Shown here piece by piece: positions 34,936 through 44,400 of a DNA stretch of 54,572 nt (position 1 is its first letter; the number at the start of each line of letters is the position of its first letter). The DNA is from an uncultured Alphaproteobacteria bacterium (GTDB lineage: Bacteria; Pseudomonadota; Alphaproteobacteria; HIMB59). The stretch lies in the NCBI GenBank assembly GCA_902538085.1, contig CACBDV010000006.1, positions 1-54,572 on the forward strand. The letters are read 5' to 3'. The notes under the pieces are model-generated. The model saw only the letters and a list, made by a program, of their open reading frames with translations, had not been told where the DNA came from and searched no databases. The position numbers were made by a program, and so were the translations under genes.

Positions 34936-35208
34936 TTATTCATCGCTATGCGAATTTATTTTTTGATTAACAATAGCAAGTTGCTCGCATAAAGACTTCG
35001 TGTGAGAGATAAATACATATAAAACCAAATAAAGAGATATAAAAATCAATATAAAATCAAGATTGATTAAATTAGGTGTTTTTAAAAAAATCTTGTTGAT
35101 AAGGATTGAACCTATGAAACTTGTAACAAAAGGTGCTAATCTTGAAAAAATAAGGAAATTACGAATTAGTATATTCCTTTGATTGTATAAATTTGTGTTA
35201 TCTTCCAT
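34936..35208 (-). CDS. Small membrane protein of unknown function
   Basis: A 90-residue protein with two likely membrane helices (about residues 18-40 and 48-68), separated by a short polar turn (LKTPNLINLD). A C-terminal soluble helix (SLCEQLAIVNQKINSHSDE) looks amphipathic. I recognise no family. It is divergent from the MOSC gene by 30 bases, and no partner is suggested by position; umuD begins on the same strand 65 bases downstream. Confidence 0.6.
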   Translation of the reverse strand: MEDNTNLYNQRNILIRNFLIFSRLAPFVTSFIGSILINKIFLKTPNLINLDFILIFISLYLVLYVFISHTKSLCEQLAIVNQKINSHSDE

Positions 35209-35238
35209 AAATATAAACTAAAGTAAATATATTCGAAA

Positions 35239-35685
35239 ATGGCCAAAATTAAAGCAATCAATATTAGCAATCTTGATGGAGAAAATACTTTTTACATAAA
35301 TCATGCAATTTTGCACAGAAATAAAGGTATAGTAAATGATAGATATTATGAAAATTTTAAAGAAAATTATGAACAAGTTACTTTAATAGAGTCTGAAAAA
35401 ATTGATGACTTCAATAAAAAAATCAACCATAAATTAAAATATAAAGATTTTAGAAGAAATATTATAACGTCGGGTATTAATCTGAATAATACTTTGAATA
35501 AAAAAATACAAATTAATAATGTAATTTTGAAAGTACATCAATTATGCCAACCATGTAAATATCTTCAGGATAAATTGGGAGTAGAAAGTTTAGTCAAACT
35601 TTTAGTGAATAAAAGTGGGGTGCATGCTGAAATATTAAGGTCTGGTGAAATATCTACTTATAGTCAAATAAAGATATTTAAATAA
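35239..35685 (+). CDS. MOSC-domain protein
   Basis: A 148-residue protein with the MOSC (molybdenum cofactor sulfurase C-terminal) pattern: QVTLIESEKI, FRRNIITSGINLNNTL and the LKVHQLCQPCKYLQ segment, where C103 or C106 is the likely sulfur-carrying cysteine. Stand-alone MOSC proteins such as YiiM relatives act in Moco-linked reduction of N-hydroxylated bases; whether this one binds Moco is unknown. It converges with the AsmA-like gene with no gap. Confidence 0.83.
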   Translation: MAKIKAINISNLDGENTFYINHAILHRNKGIVNDRYYENFKENYEQVTLIESEKIDDFNKKINHKLKYKDFRRNIITSGINLNNTLNKKIQINNVILKVHQLCQPCKYLQDKLGVESLVKLLVNKSGVHAEILRSGEISTYSQIKIFK

Positions 35686-36717
35686 CTACTCCCAAATATC
35701 AAAAAAGTTTCTTGTCTTGCCTGGAGTTAATATTGATAAAGGATTAAATATAAAATCTGTTTTATTACCATTCTTTTTTACCTTAAAATCTGCAGCCAAA
35801 AGACTTTCCTCAACATTTTTACCAAATAGCTCACTTAAAAAAGGTACATTTTTAAAGTTTTTTTCAAATAAATATAAAGGTCCGTAGGTACCATTTACTG
35901 ATGCTATCTTTTCTGAGGGATTTGCCTCACCTTTAAAAGAAAAAGCAACTGTGCCTCCTAGCATTATCGCATGATCAAAAGAAAATATTTTACCTCTTTT
36001 CTGAACGGGAACTTCTAGGTAATTGAATTCATCTTGGCTGTTTTGTAATACTGAAAAAATATCAAGCATTCTTGAAGTAAGAAGTAAATTATAAAATTTT
36101 GAATTTTTATCGATACTGAAATCTTTAACTTTAATGTTGATATCGTAATCATTAAATTTTTTAAATGTTCCTTTACCAATTAATGCTCCACCTTTCATAT
36201 TTTTAGAAATTTTTTGGGCATAAAAAAATTGTCCAGCATTTTTAGAGAATAAATAAATTTGTTTACCACCATCTAATTGAGGAAGAATTGAAAATTCGAA
36301 TTCTTTTTTACTGTCATAAAACATCATAGACTCAAAACCTTGGTCATAGATAAAATTTAATTTATTAGAAAAAAGGGAATATTCATCAGATATTGTCATT
36401 TCAGATATTTCCCAATTAAAATTTATTTTCTTGCTTAATTTTTTGTTTTTTTGAGGTTTGGGAAATATTTTTTTGAAGTTATCAAATGAAATCTTATCAG
36501 TATTTAAAAGAATATAAATTTCATTATTATGGTAATTAATTATTCCAAAATTTCTTTGTCCATCAATATTAAAATCAAATTTAATCTCTTTTAATAGATT
36601 ATCATCAAAATCAAGTTCTAATAAATTATTTTTATTCTGGAAACTAAAATCATATGCATATAAATTAAAATATATAAAAAAGAAAATTGATATTTTTAAT
36701 AAGAAAATTTTATACAT
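35686..36717 (-). CDS. AsmA-like C-terminal-domain protein, short form
   Basis: A 343-residue protein with an N-terminal signal or anchor (IFLLKISIFFFIYFNLYA). The last 150 residues match the end of the large AsmA/YhdP-like proteins: KVKDFSID, LLLTSRMLDIFSVL, the VPFLSELFG block and FIFNPLSILTPG just before the C-terminus. Relatives are often about 1000 residues, so this is a reduced version carrying little of the long groove. A role in lipid transport or envelope assembly is inferred from family. It overlaps prfB by eight bases. Confidence 0.65.
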   Translation of the reverse strand: MYKIFLLKISIFFFIYFNLYAYDFSFQNKNNLLELDFDDNLLKEIKFDFNIDGQRNFGIINYHNNEIYILLNTDKISFDNFKKIFPKPQKNKKLSKKINFNWEISEMTISDEYSLFSNKLNFIYDQGFESMMFYDSKKEFEFSILPQLDGGKQIYLFSKNAGQFFYAQKISKNMKGGALIGKGTFKKFNDYDINIKVKDFSIDKNSKFYNLLLTSRMLDIFSVLQNSQDEFNYLEVPVQKRGKIFSFDHAIMLGGTVAFSFKGEANPSEKIASVNGTYGPLYLFEKNFKNVPFLSELFGKNVEESLLAADFKVKKNGNKTDFIFNPLSILTPGKTRNFFDIWE

Positions 36718-37802
36718 CTATTAAACTTGACTCTAAAAAATCGAATATTTCTCCATCTAAAACATTTTCAGCTTTTGATGTCTGATAATTAGTTCTAAGA
36801 TCTTTTACCATTTTATAGGGATGAAGAACGTAAGATCTTATTTGATTACCCCATCCTATTTGTTTTTTATTATTTGCTTCCTTTTTTTTTTCTTCGTTTT
36901 TTTTGTCTAATTCTATCTCATATATTCTAGATTTTAACATCTTCATAGCAGTATCTCTATTTCGATGTTGTGATCGTTCACTTTGACTTTGCACAACAAT
37001 ATTATATTTCAAATGAGTTATTCTTACTGCACTATCAGTAGTATTAATGTGTTGACCACCTGCTCCTGATGCCCTAAATGTATCAATTCTCAAATCTTTA
37101 TTATTAATATCAATTTCAATATCTTTATCTATTTCAGGGTATACCCAGACACTTGAAAAACTTGTATGTCTTCTTTTATTGGAGTCAAAAGGAGAGATTC
37201 TTACTAATCTATGGATACCAGACTCGTTTTTTAAATAACCATAACTTTTAAAGCCTGCAATATTCATAGAAACACTCTTAACTCCAGCTTCTTCTCCTCT
37301 TTGATAATCTATAATTTTATATTGATAGTCATTTTTTTCTGCAAAACGTTGATACATTCTAGACAACATTTCTGCCCAGTCTTGACTTTCTGTGCCTCCA
37401 GCTCCAGCATGTATTTCTACAAATGCATTACAATCATCAGTTTCTTTGTTAAGAAGAGATTTAATTTTTATTTTTTCACATTGTCTTTTTAATTCTTTGA
37501 TTTTCTCTACTAATTCATTGATTTCTTTGTCATTCAAAGAGTCAAAAATTTCAATAAATTCTTTAAATTCTATGAATTGTTTTAATACAAAATCAAAGTC
37601 ATTAATTACGTTAGTATTCTGTTTTAATTTTTCTTGAGACTTATTAATTAGATTAATATCACTCCAATTTTCTGGATTAGTAATTATTTTGTTTAAGTTG
37701 TCAATATCCTGAATAGTTTTTTCGTAGTCAAAGACTCCTCCTTGTCATATTGATAAGAGAGTCTATTTCCTTAACCAAATTTAATAACTCATATTTATCC
37801 AT
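36710..37802 (-). CDS. prfB: Peptide chain release factor 2, with programmed +1 frameshift
   Basis: Terminates translation at UGA and UAA. The SPF anticodon-like motif (RISPFDS) and the GGQ loop (GAGGQHINTT) are present. The gene starts at 37802, sharing one base with the pbp1A stop. Frame zero runs 24 codons and meets a TGA at 37728-37730. The context CTT-TGA-C (37727-37733) follows AGGAGG (37737-37742) with the same 3-base spacing as in E. coli. A +1 slip to GAC (37727-37729) continues to 36710, giving about 363 residues, the usual RF2 length. Without the shift only residues from 37537 or the first 24 codons would be called. Confidence 0.95.
37727..37742 (-). promoter_or_regulatory. prfB programmed frameshift site
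   Basis: AGG-AGG-AGT-CTT-TGA-C in leftward mRNA. The internal Shine-Dalgarno AGGAGG stimulates +1 slippage on CUU at the UGA, so low RF2 raises RF2 synthesis. The whole element is as canonical as the E. coli one, although strong SD sequences are rare elsewhere in this window. Confidence 0.93.
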
Positions 37803-40093
37803 TAATTTATTCCACCAATACTCTCAATTTTGTTTATATTTTCCAATATATCTAATTGCTCCTTTGTAAAATAATCAATAATTGTATTTTGTCCATCAGA
37901 AATCTCTCCAGTGTCTTTATCTACTTTTTTAACAATTAAATCACTAGGTACTACAAATTTATCATTAAAATTTTTATTATTTATGAGATAATTCTCGATT
38001 ATGGTTTTAAAAATAGGTAAAGCAACAGAAGATCCTGTTTCTCTGTATCCTATTGATCTAGGAGTATCATAACCAACATAGACTCCTATAACATATCTAG
38101 GAGTTAATCCAAAAAACCATAAATCTTTACTTTCATTTGTAGTGCCTGTTTTACCTGCTAGTGGATAATCAATTTTATTTAATGATTTACCAGTACCTCT
38201 TTCAATAGCTCCTTCAAGTATATTTAAAATTTGAAAAGAAGTTTGAGAGGATATTACTTTTTCTTCTTGTGACTCAATAGTTGGAACTCTATATGACCTA
38301 TCATCAATTGAAAAGGAACAATAATTACATTTGAAGTATTCATTATTTATAATTAATTCACCTTCATTTGAGACAACTTTTTTAATTATTGATGGCTCAA
38401 CTATGTAACCACCATTTAAAAAGATTGAATAAGATTTAGCCAAATTTAGAAGATTATTTTCTACTGCTCCAAGAAGAGTCGAGTAAACATCAGTGGTATT
38501 ACTCTTATTGTAAAAATTTATTTTGTATAAAAAATCGTTAACAGAATTTAATCCCAAATCTAGACCTATTTTTAAAGTTACTAAGTTATTTGAGGTCTCT
38601 AAGGCTCTTCTAAATGTTAATTCTCCATATGATTTATTAGAGTAATTTTTAGGTACCCATACTGGAAGATCATTTCCCTGATCTAATAGAATATTAGAGT
38701 CTAGTATTTTAGTATTTGGTAAGAATTTTTTTGTTTCTAGTGCATGTGCATATATAAAAGGTTTTATTGAAGATCCAGGTTGTCTATATGCTTGCGTTGC
38801 TCTATTAAAATTACTAACTTGATAATTAACACCTCCAACCATAGAAACTATATCTCCATTAAAAGGATCCATTATGATTACTGATCCATTAATTTTGTGT
38901 AACTGAACCGCATAAAAAGTTTCATTAATATTTGAAATAAATATATATTCACCTACGTTTAGATATTTATGAGGTGGATCTTTTTGAGGTCCATACAAAT
39001 TATCATCGACATCTAAATAAACTATTTCATCAGAATTAATTATTGATAATTCAGTAAAATTTTCGTTTTTACTAATTACCTTAGCTATATGCCAATGATC
39101 ATTCTTAAATTTCAGTATATCATCTAAATTTTTAAAATTTCCTGTCCAGTTTTGATATTTTTTCTCAAATAATGCCAAATTATCAATCAAAGATTTTTCT
39201 GATATTTTTTGAAGACTTTGATCAATAGTTGACTGAATGTAAAAGGCATTTTCATTAAATGAATTTGAATTCAAATAATTTAGTATAAAGTCAGTTTTAT
39301 AATCCGAATTATATTTTTTATTGTTTCTTTCAATAAGTTCTATTTCTAAGTTTGAGTAAAAAATATATTGATCATAAGTAATGAATTTATTTAATTCCAT
39401 TTGTTTCAGGACATAATTTCTTCTATCTAGGGCCCTATTGTAATTTTTTTTGGGATCATAATTATTTGGGCCTTTTGGCAAGGCGGCTAGATATGCATAT
39501 TCATGTATATCCAAGTCAAATATTGATTTATTAAAATAATTAAATGAAGCTGAAGCAACTCCGTAAGAACGTCTTCCAAAATAAATTTCATTTAGATATA
39601 ATTCTATTATAAATTCTTTTGAATAGTCTTGTTCTATTCTAAGTGATAAAATTAATTCTTTAATCTTTCTTGATATAGTTTGGTCCCTATTGAGCAAAAT
39701 ATTTTTAACTAATTGTTGCGTAATTGTAGAAGCTCCAACATAATTATTATTGCTTTTGGAATATATATTTTTTAAATTTATTATAAACGCGTTTAATATT
39801 CCTTTAATATCAAAACCTTGATGTATGAAAAAGGTTTTATCCTCTGCTGATATAATTGCATTTATCATATTTTTGGGTATATCTTTATAATCCAAGTAAA
39901 ACCTATCTCTATTACCAACATGATACATAAGATCATATTTATCATCATAAATTTTTGTTATTTCATTTGGAAAATATTTAGATATATTGTGATCAGGCAA
40001 ATCTTGTTGAATATTCCATAAATAAAGAATTGTTATGGATATGCCTAATACAAAGAGTATGAAAATGTACTGTAAATATTTAAAAAGTTTCAT
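37802..40093 (-). CDS. mrcA: Penicillin-binding protein 1A (class A bifunctional)
   Basis: A 763-residue peptidoglycan synthase. An N-terminal membrane helix (about 8-28) is followed by the GT51 transglycosylase (EDKTFFIHQGFD, GASTITQQLVKN, EIYFGRRSYGVA). The transpeptidase then shows PGSSIKPF (SxxK), a SNN segment and KTGTTNE. It builds and cross-links glycan strands at the inner membrane. It lies upstream of prfB with a one-base overlap, and is divergent from the RNase E/G gene; this order is usual in alphaproteobacteria, though an amidase gene often found here is absent. Confidence 0.95.
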   Translation of the reverse strand: MKLFKYLQYIFILFVLGISITILYLWNIQQDLPDHNISKYFPNEITKIYDDKYDLMYHVGNRDRFYLDYKDIPKNMINAIISAEDKTFFIHQGFDIKGILNAFIINLKNIYSKSNNNYVGASTITQQLVKNILLNRDQTISRKIKELILSLRIEQDYSKEFIIELYLNEIYFGRRSYGVASASFNYFNKSIFDLDIHEYAYLAALPKGPNNYDPKKNYNRALDRRNYVLKQMELNKFITYDQYIFYSNLEIELIERNNKKYNSDYKTDFILNYLNSNSFNENAFYIQSTIDQSLQKISEKSLIDNLALFEKKYQNWTGNFKNLDDILKFKNDHWHIAKVISKNENFTELSIINSDEIVYLDVDDNLYGPQKDPPHKYLNVGEYIFISNINETFYAVQLHKINGSVIIMDPFNGDIVSMVGGVNYQVSNFNRATQAYRQPGSSIKPFIYAHALETKKFLPNTKILDSNILLDQGNDLPVWVPKNYSNKSYGELTFRRALETSNNLVTLKIGLDLGLNSVNDFLYKINFYNKSNTTDVYSTLLGAVENNLLNLAKSYSIFLNGGYIVEPSIIKKVVSNEGELIINNEYFKCNYCSFSIDDRSYRVPTIESQEEKVISSQTSFQILNILEGAIERGTGKSLNKIDYPLAGKTGTTNESKDLWFFGLTPRYVIGVYVGYDTPRSIGYRETGSSVALPIFKTIIENYLINNKNFNDKFVVPSDLIVKKVDKDTGEISDGQNTIIDYFTKEQLDILENINKIESIGGIN

Positions 40094-40144
40094 TTTACTA
40101 AATAACCAAATAATTAATTTATTATATCAAAAGGATTTAAACAA

Positions 40145-41791
40145 ATGTCTAAAAGAATTTTTATTGATGGTAGCATCAATAGCGAATTATGTATCATTGC
40201 AGCTGACGGGCAAGAAATCAACTATTTTGACTACTCAGATGATTTAGCAACTAACAAAAAAAATAATATTTATCTTGGAACTGTGTCTAGAGTAGAGCCT
40301 TCTCTACAAGCGGCATTTATAGAATTTGGCTCAGAAAAGAAAGCTTTTTTACCATTTGATGAGATACATCCTAGTTACTTTAAAATACCTCATAATGAAA
40401 AAATTTTAGTAAATGAAAGTGAAAAAAATGTTGAAATTGATGACGATAAGCAAAATAAAAAAAACTTCTTATCATTTTATAGAAAATACAAAATTCAAGA
40501 TGTAATTAAAAAAGATCAAGTACTCTTAATTCAAATAGTTAAAGAAGAAAGAGGCACGAAAGGTGCAGCGATAACTACGTTTATATCATTACCTGGTAGA
40601 TACAGTGTGCTGTTACCCAATAACTCAACCACAGGTGGTGTATCAAAAAAAATTTCTAATCCTCTCGATAGAAAAAGATTAAAAAAACTACATGATAATT
40701 TCAATTTACCCGATGGTATGTCTCTAATAATCAGAACAAATGCTATATCTGCTGAAGACGACGATATTATTGCGGATTTTAATTATTTAAAAAAACTATG
40801 GACTAAAATTAGAGATGATACATTAAAATCAAAAGCCCCCGTATTAATTACAGAACTAGATACACCAATAATAAAAGTAGCTAGAGATTTTAACCAAAGA
40901 AAAATAGAGGAAATTATTTTTACTGATTTAAAAACTATGAAGTTATATAAAAAATTAGAAAAGGATTTCAGTGTAAAATCAAATAAAAAAATAATACATT
41001 ATAAAGATAAACTTCCTCTTTTTGAGAGTTATGGTATTAAAAATCCTATAAATACTTTTACAGAAGAAAATATTTATTTAAAGTCAGGTGGATATTTAGT
41101 TATAAACCCAACTGAAGCTCTTACTAGTATTGATATAAATTCTGGGCGAGCAACATCAGAAAAAAATATTGAGATTACAGCTTTAAATACAAATTTAGAG
41201 GCAAGTGAAGAAATTTTTAAACAAATACAATTAAGAAATATAGCTGGATTAATTGTTATTGACTTTATTGATATGAATATTACTGCGAATAATTTAAAAG
41301 TAGAAAGAAAAATTAAAGAATTGTTTTATAGAGATAGATCAAGAGTTCAAGTAACTAAAATTTCACAGTTTGGCTTAATGGAGATATCTAGACAAAGAAT
41401 AGGACAAAGCATTTATGAAACGTTTTACAATAAGTGTGATTGCTGCGATGGTGGAGGTTTTAAAAAAACTAAATCAATTATAATATATGACATTATATCA
41501 AAGATTAAAGGAATAAATGCAATTGATAATAAAGATGATGTTGAGATTAATATTGATAGTAATTTTTATGAACAATACTCTAAAGAAATAGATAAAAAAT
41601 TAAAATTAATTAAATTGTCTTTTAAGGTAAATTTCACAAAAAAGTCTATACCCAAGAACATATTTGAAATTGATCAAGAGTTACTTAATAAAATTAAAAA
41701 TAACTCTAGGGAAATAATTGAAAAAAATAAGATCGAAACCTTGAGTCATGAAAAGTCATATAGAAGAAAAATAAAAAAAAAAATTAATTGA
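40145..41791 (+). CDS. rne: Ribonuclease E/G
   Basis: A 548-residue endoribonuclease for mRNA decay and RNA processing. An S1-type RNA-binding domain (NIYLGTVSRVEPSLQAAFI) comes first, then the catalytic aspartates of TSIDINSG and VIDFIDM, and the Zn-link cysteines in KCDCCDGGG. The long acidic/basic scaffold tail of most alphaproteobacterial RNase E (often 900 or more residues) is missing; the chain ends in a lysine-rich KIKKKIN. It is thus close to RNase G in size. It overlaps the M48 protease gene by four bases. Confidence 0.9.
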   Translation: MSKRIFIDGSINSELCIIAADGQEINYFDYSDDLATNKKNNIYLGTVSRVEPSLQAAFIEFGSEKKAFLPFDEIHPSYFKIPHNEKILVNESEKNVEIDDDKQNKKNFLSFYRKYKIQDVIKKDQVLLIQIVKEERGTKGAAITTFISLPGRYSVLLPNNSTTGGVSKKISNPLDRKRLKKLHDNFNLPDGMSLIIRTNAISAEDDDIIADFNYLKKLWTKIRDDTLKSKAPVLITELDTPIIKVARDFNQRKIEEIIFTDLKTMKLYKKLEKDFSVKSNKKIIHYKDKLPLFESYGIKNPINTFTEENIYLKSGGYLVINPTEALTSIDINSGRATSEKNIEITALNTNLEASEEIFKQIQLRNIAGLIVIDFIDMNITANNLKVERKIKELFYRDRSRVQVTKISQFGLMEISRQRIGQSIYETFYNKCDCCDGGGFKKTKSIIIYDIISKIKGINAIDNKDDVEINIDSNFYEQYSKEIDKKLKLIKLSFKVNFTKKSIPKNIFEIDQELLNKIKNNSREIIEKNKIETLSHEKSYRRKIKKKIN

Positions 41792-42936
41792 AAATTAATT
41801 TTCTGATTAACCTTACTATTTTTTTTACTTTAAATCTAAATATTTTACATAGTTATGAAATTATTAGAGATCCTATATTTGAAAACTATTTTAAAGATAT
41901 AAGTAAAGATTTAAAACTTAATGAAAAGAATGTTTATTTAATCAAAAATATTTCTGCTAATGCCTTTGTCATTGATGATAATATTTATTTTACGACAGGT
42001 TTATTAAATATAATCAATAATGAAGATACACTTAAAGCTATATATCTGCATGAATACGGGCATGTAATAAAAAATCATTTCCAAGATAAAAAAATAAATT
42101 TACATAGATTTAAGAATAAAAGTGTTATTTATAGTTTATTTTCAGTAGGTTTAGCAGCTGTTGCTGGTAGTACTGACTTTGGAATAAGTTCAATTATTAC
42201 TTTAAATTCAAACCTTATAAATGAAATTTCTAAACACTCAATCAATCTTGAGATAGAAGCAGATAATTTTATGATTGATCAAATAAAAATAAATAAGTTA
42301 AATACCTCAGAATTAGTATTATTTTTAAATAAAACAAAAGATCCAAATTATAAATACTTTAGAACACACCCAAAAAGTATTGATAGAATTAATAATTTAA
42401 AAAAATTAAGTTTTTTAGGTTTAGCTAATTCTGATAAATTCAATTGGTTAAAATCAAAATACTCAAAAAATTCAAATAACAAACAATACAATAATTTTTT
42501 TATAAATCTCGAAAAAGGAATTTTTAATCCAGATAAATCATTAATTAATATTGATGAACACATAATAGAGTATGAAGCTTATAAAAAAGGTCTCCTCTTA
42601 AAAAATTGGGATTTAGGTTTTCAAAATTTGTTATTAATTAATGATAATTCTTTTTTAAAACTAGAATATATGAATTACTTATTAGATAATAATTTAATAG
42701 ATAAATACATTATTTTGGATGATTTAAAATATGATAAAAAAATCATGAATGAATATTTTTATTATTATGTATATGGTAAATACTACAATAAGGTAGGTTT
42801 AGATAGCCTTTCAAATTTTCATTTTTGTCAGTTTTATAATTCAATAAATTCACAAAATAAAGCTGATTTTTTTTGTAAAAAATATGATATTAAAGACATC
42901 CCAACATTAGACAAATCTTATGCCATATTTAAATAG
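41788..42936 (+). CDS. M48-family metalloprotease (BepA-like)
   Basis: A 382-residue protease with a signal peptide (about 1-22, ending ILHSYE). The zinc motif is HEYGH (H88, E89, H92) with the third ligand Glu in LEIEADNF. The C-terminal half is a helical repeat region of TPR type (HFCQFYNS, KKYDIKD), as in BepA/LoiP relatives that handle outer-membrane protein assembly. Translation begins at TTG, four bases inside the RNase gene (TTGA). It overlaps dCTP deaminase by 17 bases. Confidence 0.85.
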   Translation: MKINFLINLTIFFTLNLNILHSYEIIRDPIFENYFKDISKDLKLNEKNVYLIKNISANAFVIDDNIYFTTGLLNIINNEDTLKAIYLHEYGHVIKNHFQDKKINLHRFKNKSVIYSLFSVGLAAVAGSTDFGISSIITLNSNLINEISKHSINLEIEADNFMIDQIKINKLNTSELVLFLNKTKDPNYKYFRTHPKSIDRINNLKKLSFLGLANSDKFNWLKSKYSKNSNNKQYNNFFINLEKGIFNPDKSLINIDEHIIEYEAYKKGLLLKNWDLGFQNLLLINDNSFLKLEYMNYLLDNNLIDKYIILDDLKYDKKIMNEYFYYYVYGKYYNKVGLDSLSNFHFCQFYNSINSQNKADFFCKKYDIKDIPTLDKSYAIFK

Positions 42937-43912
42937 AGAAGATATTTTAACACTTATAAAAAATAAAAAAATTTACTCTAATAAAATTATAAATAAAAAT
43001 CAGATACAACCAGCTTCACTTGATTTAACGTTATCTGATAAATGTTATAGAATTAAAGCGTCATTCATTCCTAACAATATTAAAATTTCAAAGGTCATAG
43101 ATGAGTTATCACTAACAAAAATAGATCTAAGTAAAAACACACTTTTAGAAAAAAATTGTATTTACCTGTGTGAATTAAACGAAAAATTAGATTTACCAAA
43201 AGATATTATGGGAAAATCAAATCCTAAAAGTACAACTGGCAGATTAGATATATTCACTAGAGTAATTACTGAAAACGGCAGAGAGTATGACTTAATAAAT
43301 TATAAATATAAAGGAAAACTATATTTAGAAATTATACCTCAATCTTTTAGTATCATCATAAAAAAAAATACTTCCTTGAACCAAATAAGATTTTTTAAAG
43401 GCTCAAATATAGAAAATAAAATTAAACAAATTAATATATCTGTTTCAATCAATAAAAAACAAATTACTGCATACAAAGCAAAAAAAATAACATCAGCAAT
43501 AGATTTAAATAAGATAAACTTTTATAGATCAGATAAATATTGGGAAAAGATTATAACTAAGGATAATTATTTTATAATTGAAAGAAATGAGTTTTATATT
43601 CTTCGATCTAAAGAGTCGATAATTGTTAAAAATGATCAAGCTGCAGAATTGGAACCCTTTAAAGATAGTTTTGGAAATTTCAGAGTACACTATGCTGGTT
43701 TTTTTGATCCTGGGTTTGGCAATAATAAATCAGGTACACCGGCAGTGCTTGAACTACGTGCTTATGATACACCTTTTATAATAAGAGATGGTCAATTGGT
43801 AGGTCAATTAAATTATTATAAAATTGATGAATTAAAGAAAAAAAGTTATGGAGTTACAATTAAATCTAATTACTTTAATCAAAATTTAAAGTTAGCAAAA
43901 CAATTTAAATAG
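42920..43912 (+). CDS. dcd: dCTP deaminase, long alphaproteobacterial form
   Basis: A 330-residue enzyme that deaminates dCTP to dUTP for thymidylate supply. The first DCD lobe has QIQPASLDLTL and MGKSNPKSTTGRLD with VITENGREYD. A second, duplicated lobe carries HYAGFFDPGFG...AVLELRAYDTPF and GQLVGQLNYYK. The two-lobed form of about 330-370 residues is typical of alphaproteobacteria, unlike the 190-residue E. coli enzyme. It overlaps the M48 gene by 17 bases and precedes accB by 50. Confidence 0.9.
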   Translation: MPYLNREDILTLIKNKKIYSNKIINKNQIQPASLDLTLSDKCYRIKASFIPNNIKISKVIDELSLTKIDLSKNTLLEKNCIYLCELNEKLDLPKDIMGKSNPKSTTGRLDIFTRVITENGREYDLINYKYKGKLYLEIIPQSFSIIIKKNTSLNQIRFFKGSNIENKIKQINISVSINKKQITAYKAKKITSAIDLNKINFYRSDKYWEKIITKDNYFIIERNEFYILRSKESIIVKNDQAAELEPFKDSFGNFRVHYAGFFDPGFGNNKSGTPAVLELRAYDTPFIIRDGQLVGQLNYYKIDELKKKSYGVTIKSNYFNQNLKLAKQFK

Positions 43913-43962
43913 TAAGTTTATATAAGAGTTTAATTTTATTATCTATCAGGTATATTAATATA

Positions 43963-44400
43963 ATGATAGACAAAAAGATTAATGAAACAATTGACGCCTT
44001 AATAAAAAAAATCAAAGAAAACAATTTAGGCTCAATTAAATTATCAAATAAAACAAATACTATTGAAATAACAAATAACTTTATCAGCCATAGTTCTAAT
44101 CTCAATGTCCAAAGTGATTTACCTAAAACAAATCAGAGCATAAATAATAAAGATAACAGCAACAATTTCATAAGCATAGATAGCCCTATGGTAGGTATCA
44201 TCTACTTAACACCCAAACCTAGTTCTCCTCCATTTGCTAAAAAAGGGCAAAAAATAAAAAAAGGTGATACGATTTGTTTAATTGAAGCGATGAAGACTTT
44301 TAATGAAATTAAATCTGAAAGGGATTGCACAATTAAAACAGTTATGGTCAAAAATGGTGAAGCTGTTGAATTTGGTCAGCCTCTCTTTGAAATATTGTAA
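43963..44400 (+). CDS. accB: Biotin carboxyl carrier protein of acetyl-CoA carboxylase
   Basis: A 145-residue BCCP. The biotin site is K111 in LIEAMKTFNEI. The domain begins at SPMVGIIY and has the SPPFAKKGQKIKKGD thumb-like segment. A flexible Asn/Ser-rich linker (about 43-70) joins it to the N-terminal helix. It carries carboxybiotin from AccC to the carboxyltransferase, the first step of fatty-acid synthesis. accC begins immediately after its stop codon. Confidence 0.96.
   Translation: MIDKKINETIDALIKKIKENNLGSIKLSNKTNTIEITNNFISHSSNLNVQSDLPKTNQSINNKDNSNNFISIDSPMVGIIYLTPKPSSPPFAKKGQKIKKGDTICLIEAMKTFNEIKSERDCTIKTVMVKNGEAVEFGQPLFEIL

Noticed and set aside
37301-37637. Rightward ORFs over prfB
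   Set aside because: Shadow frames opposite a strongly conserved gene; no family resemblance.
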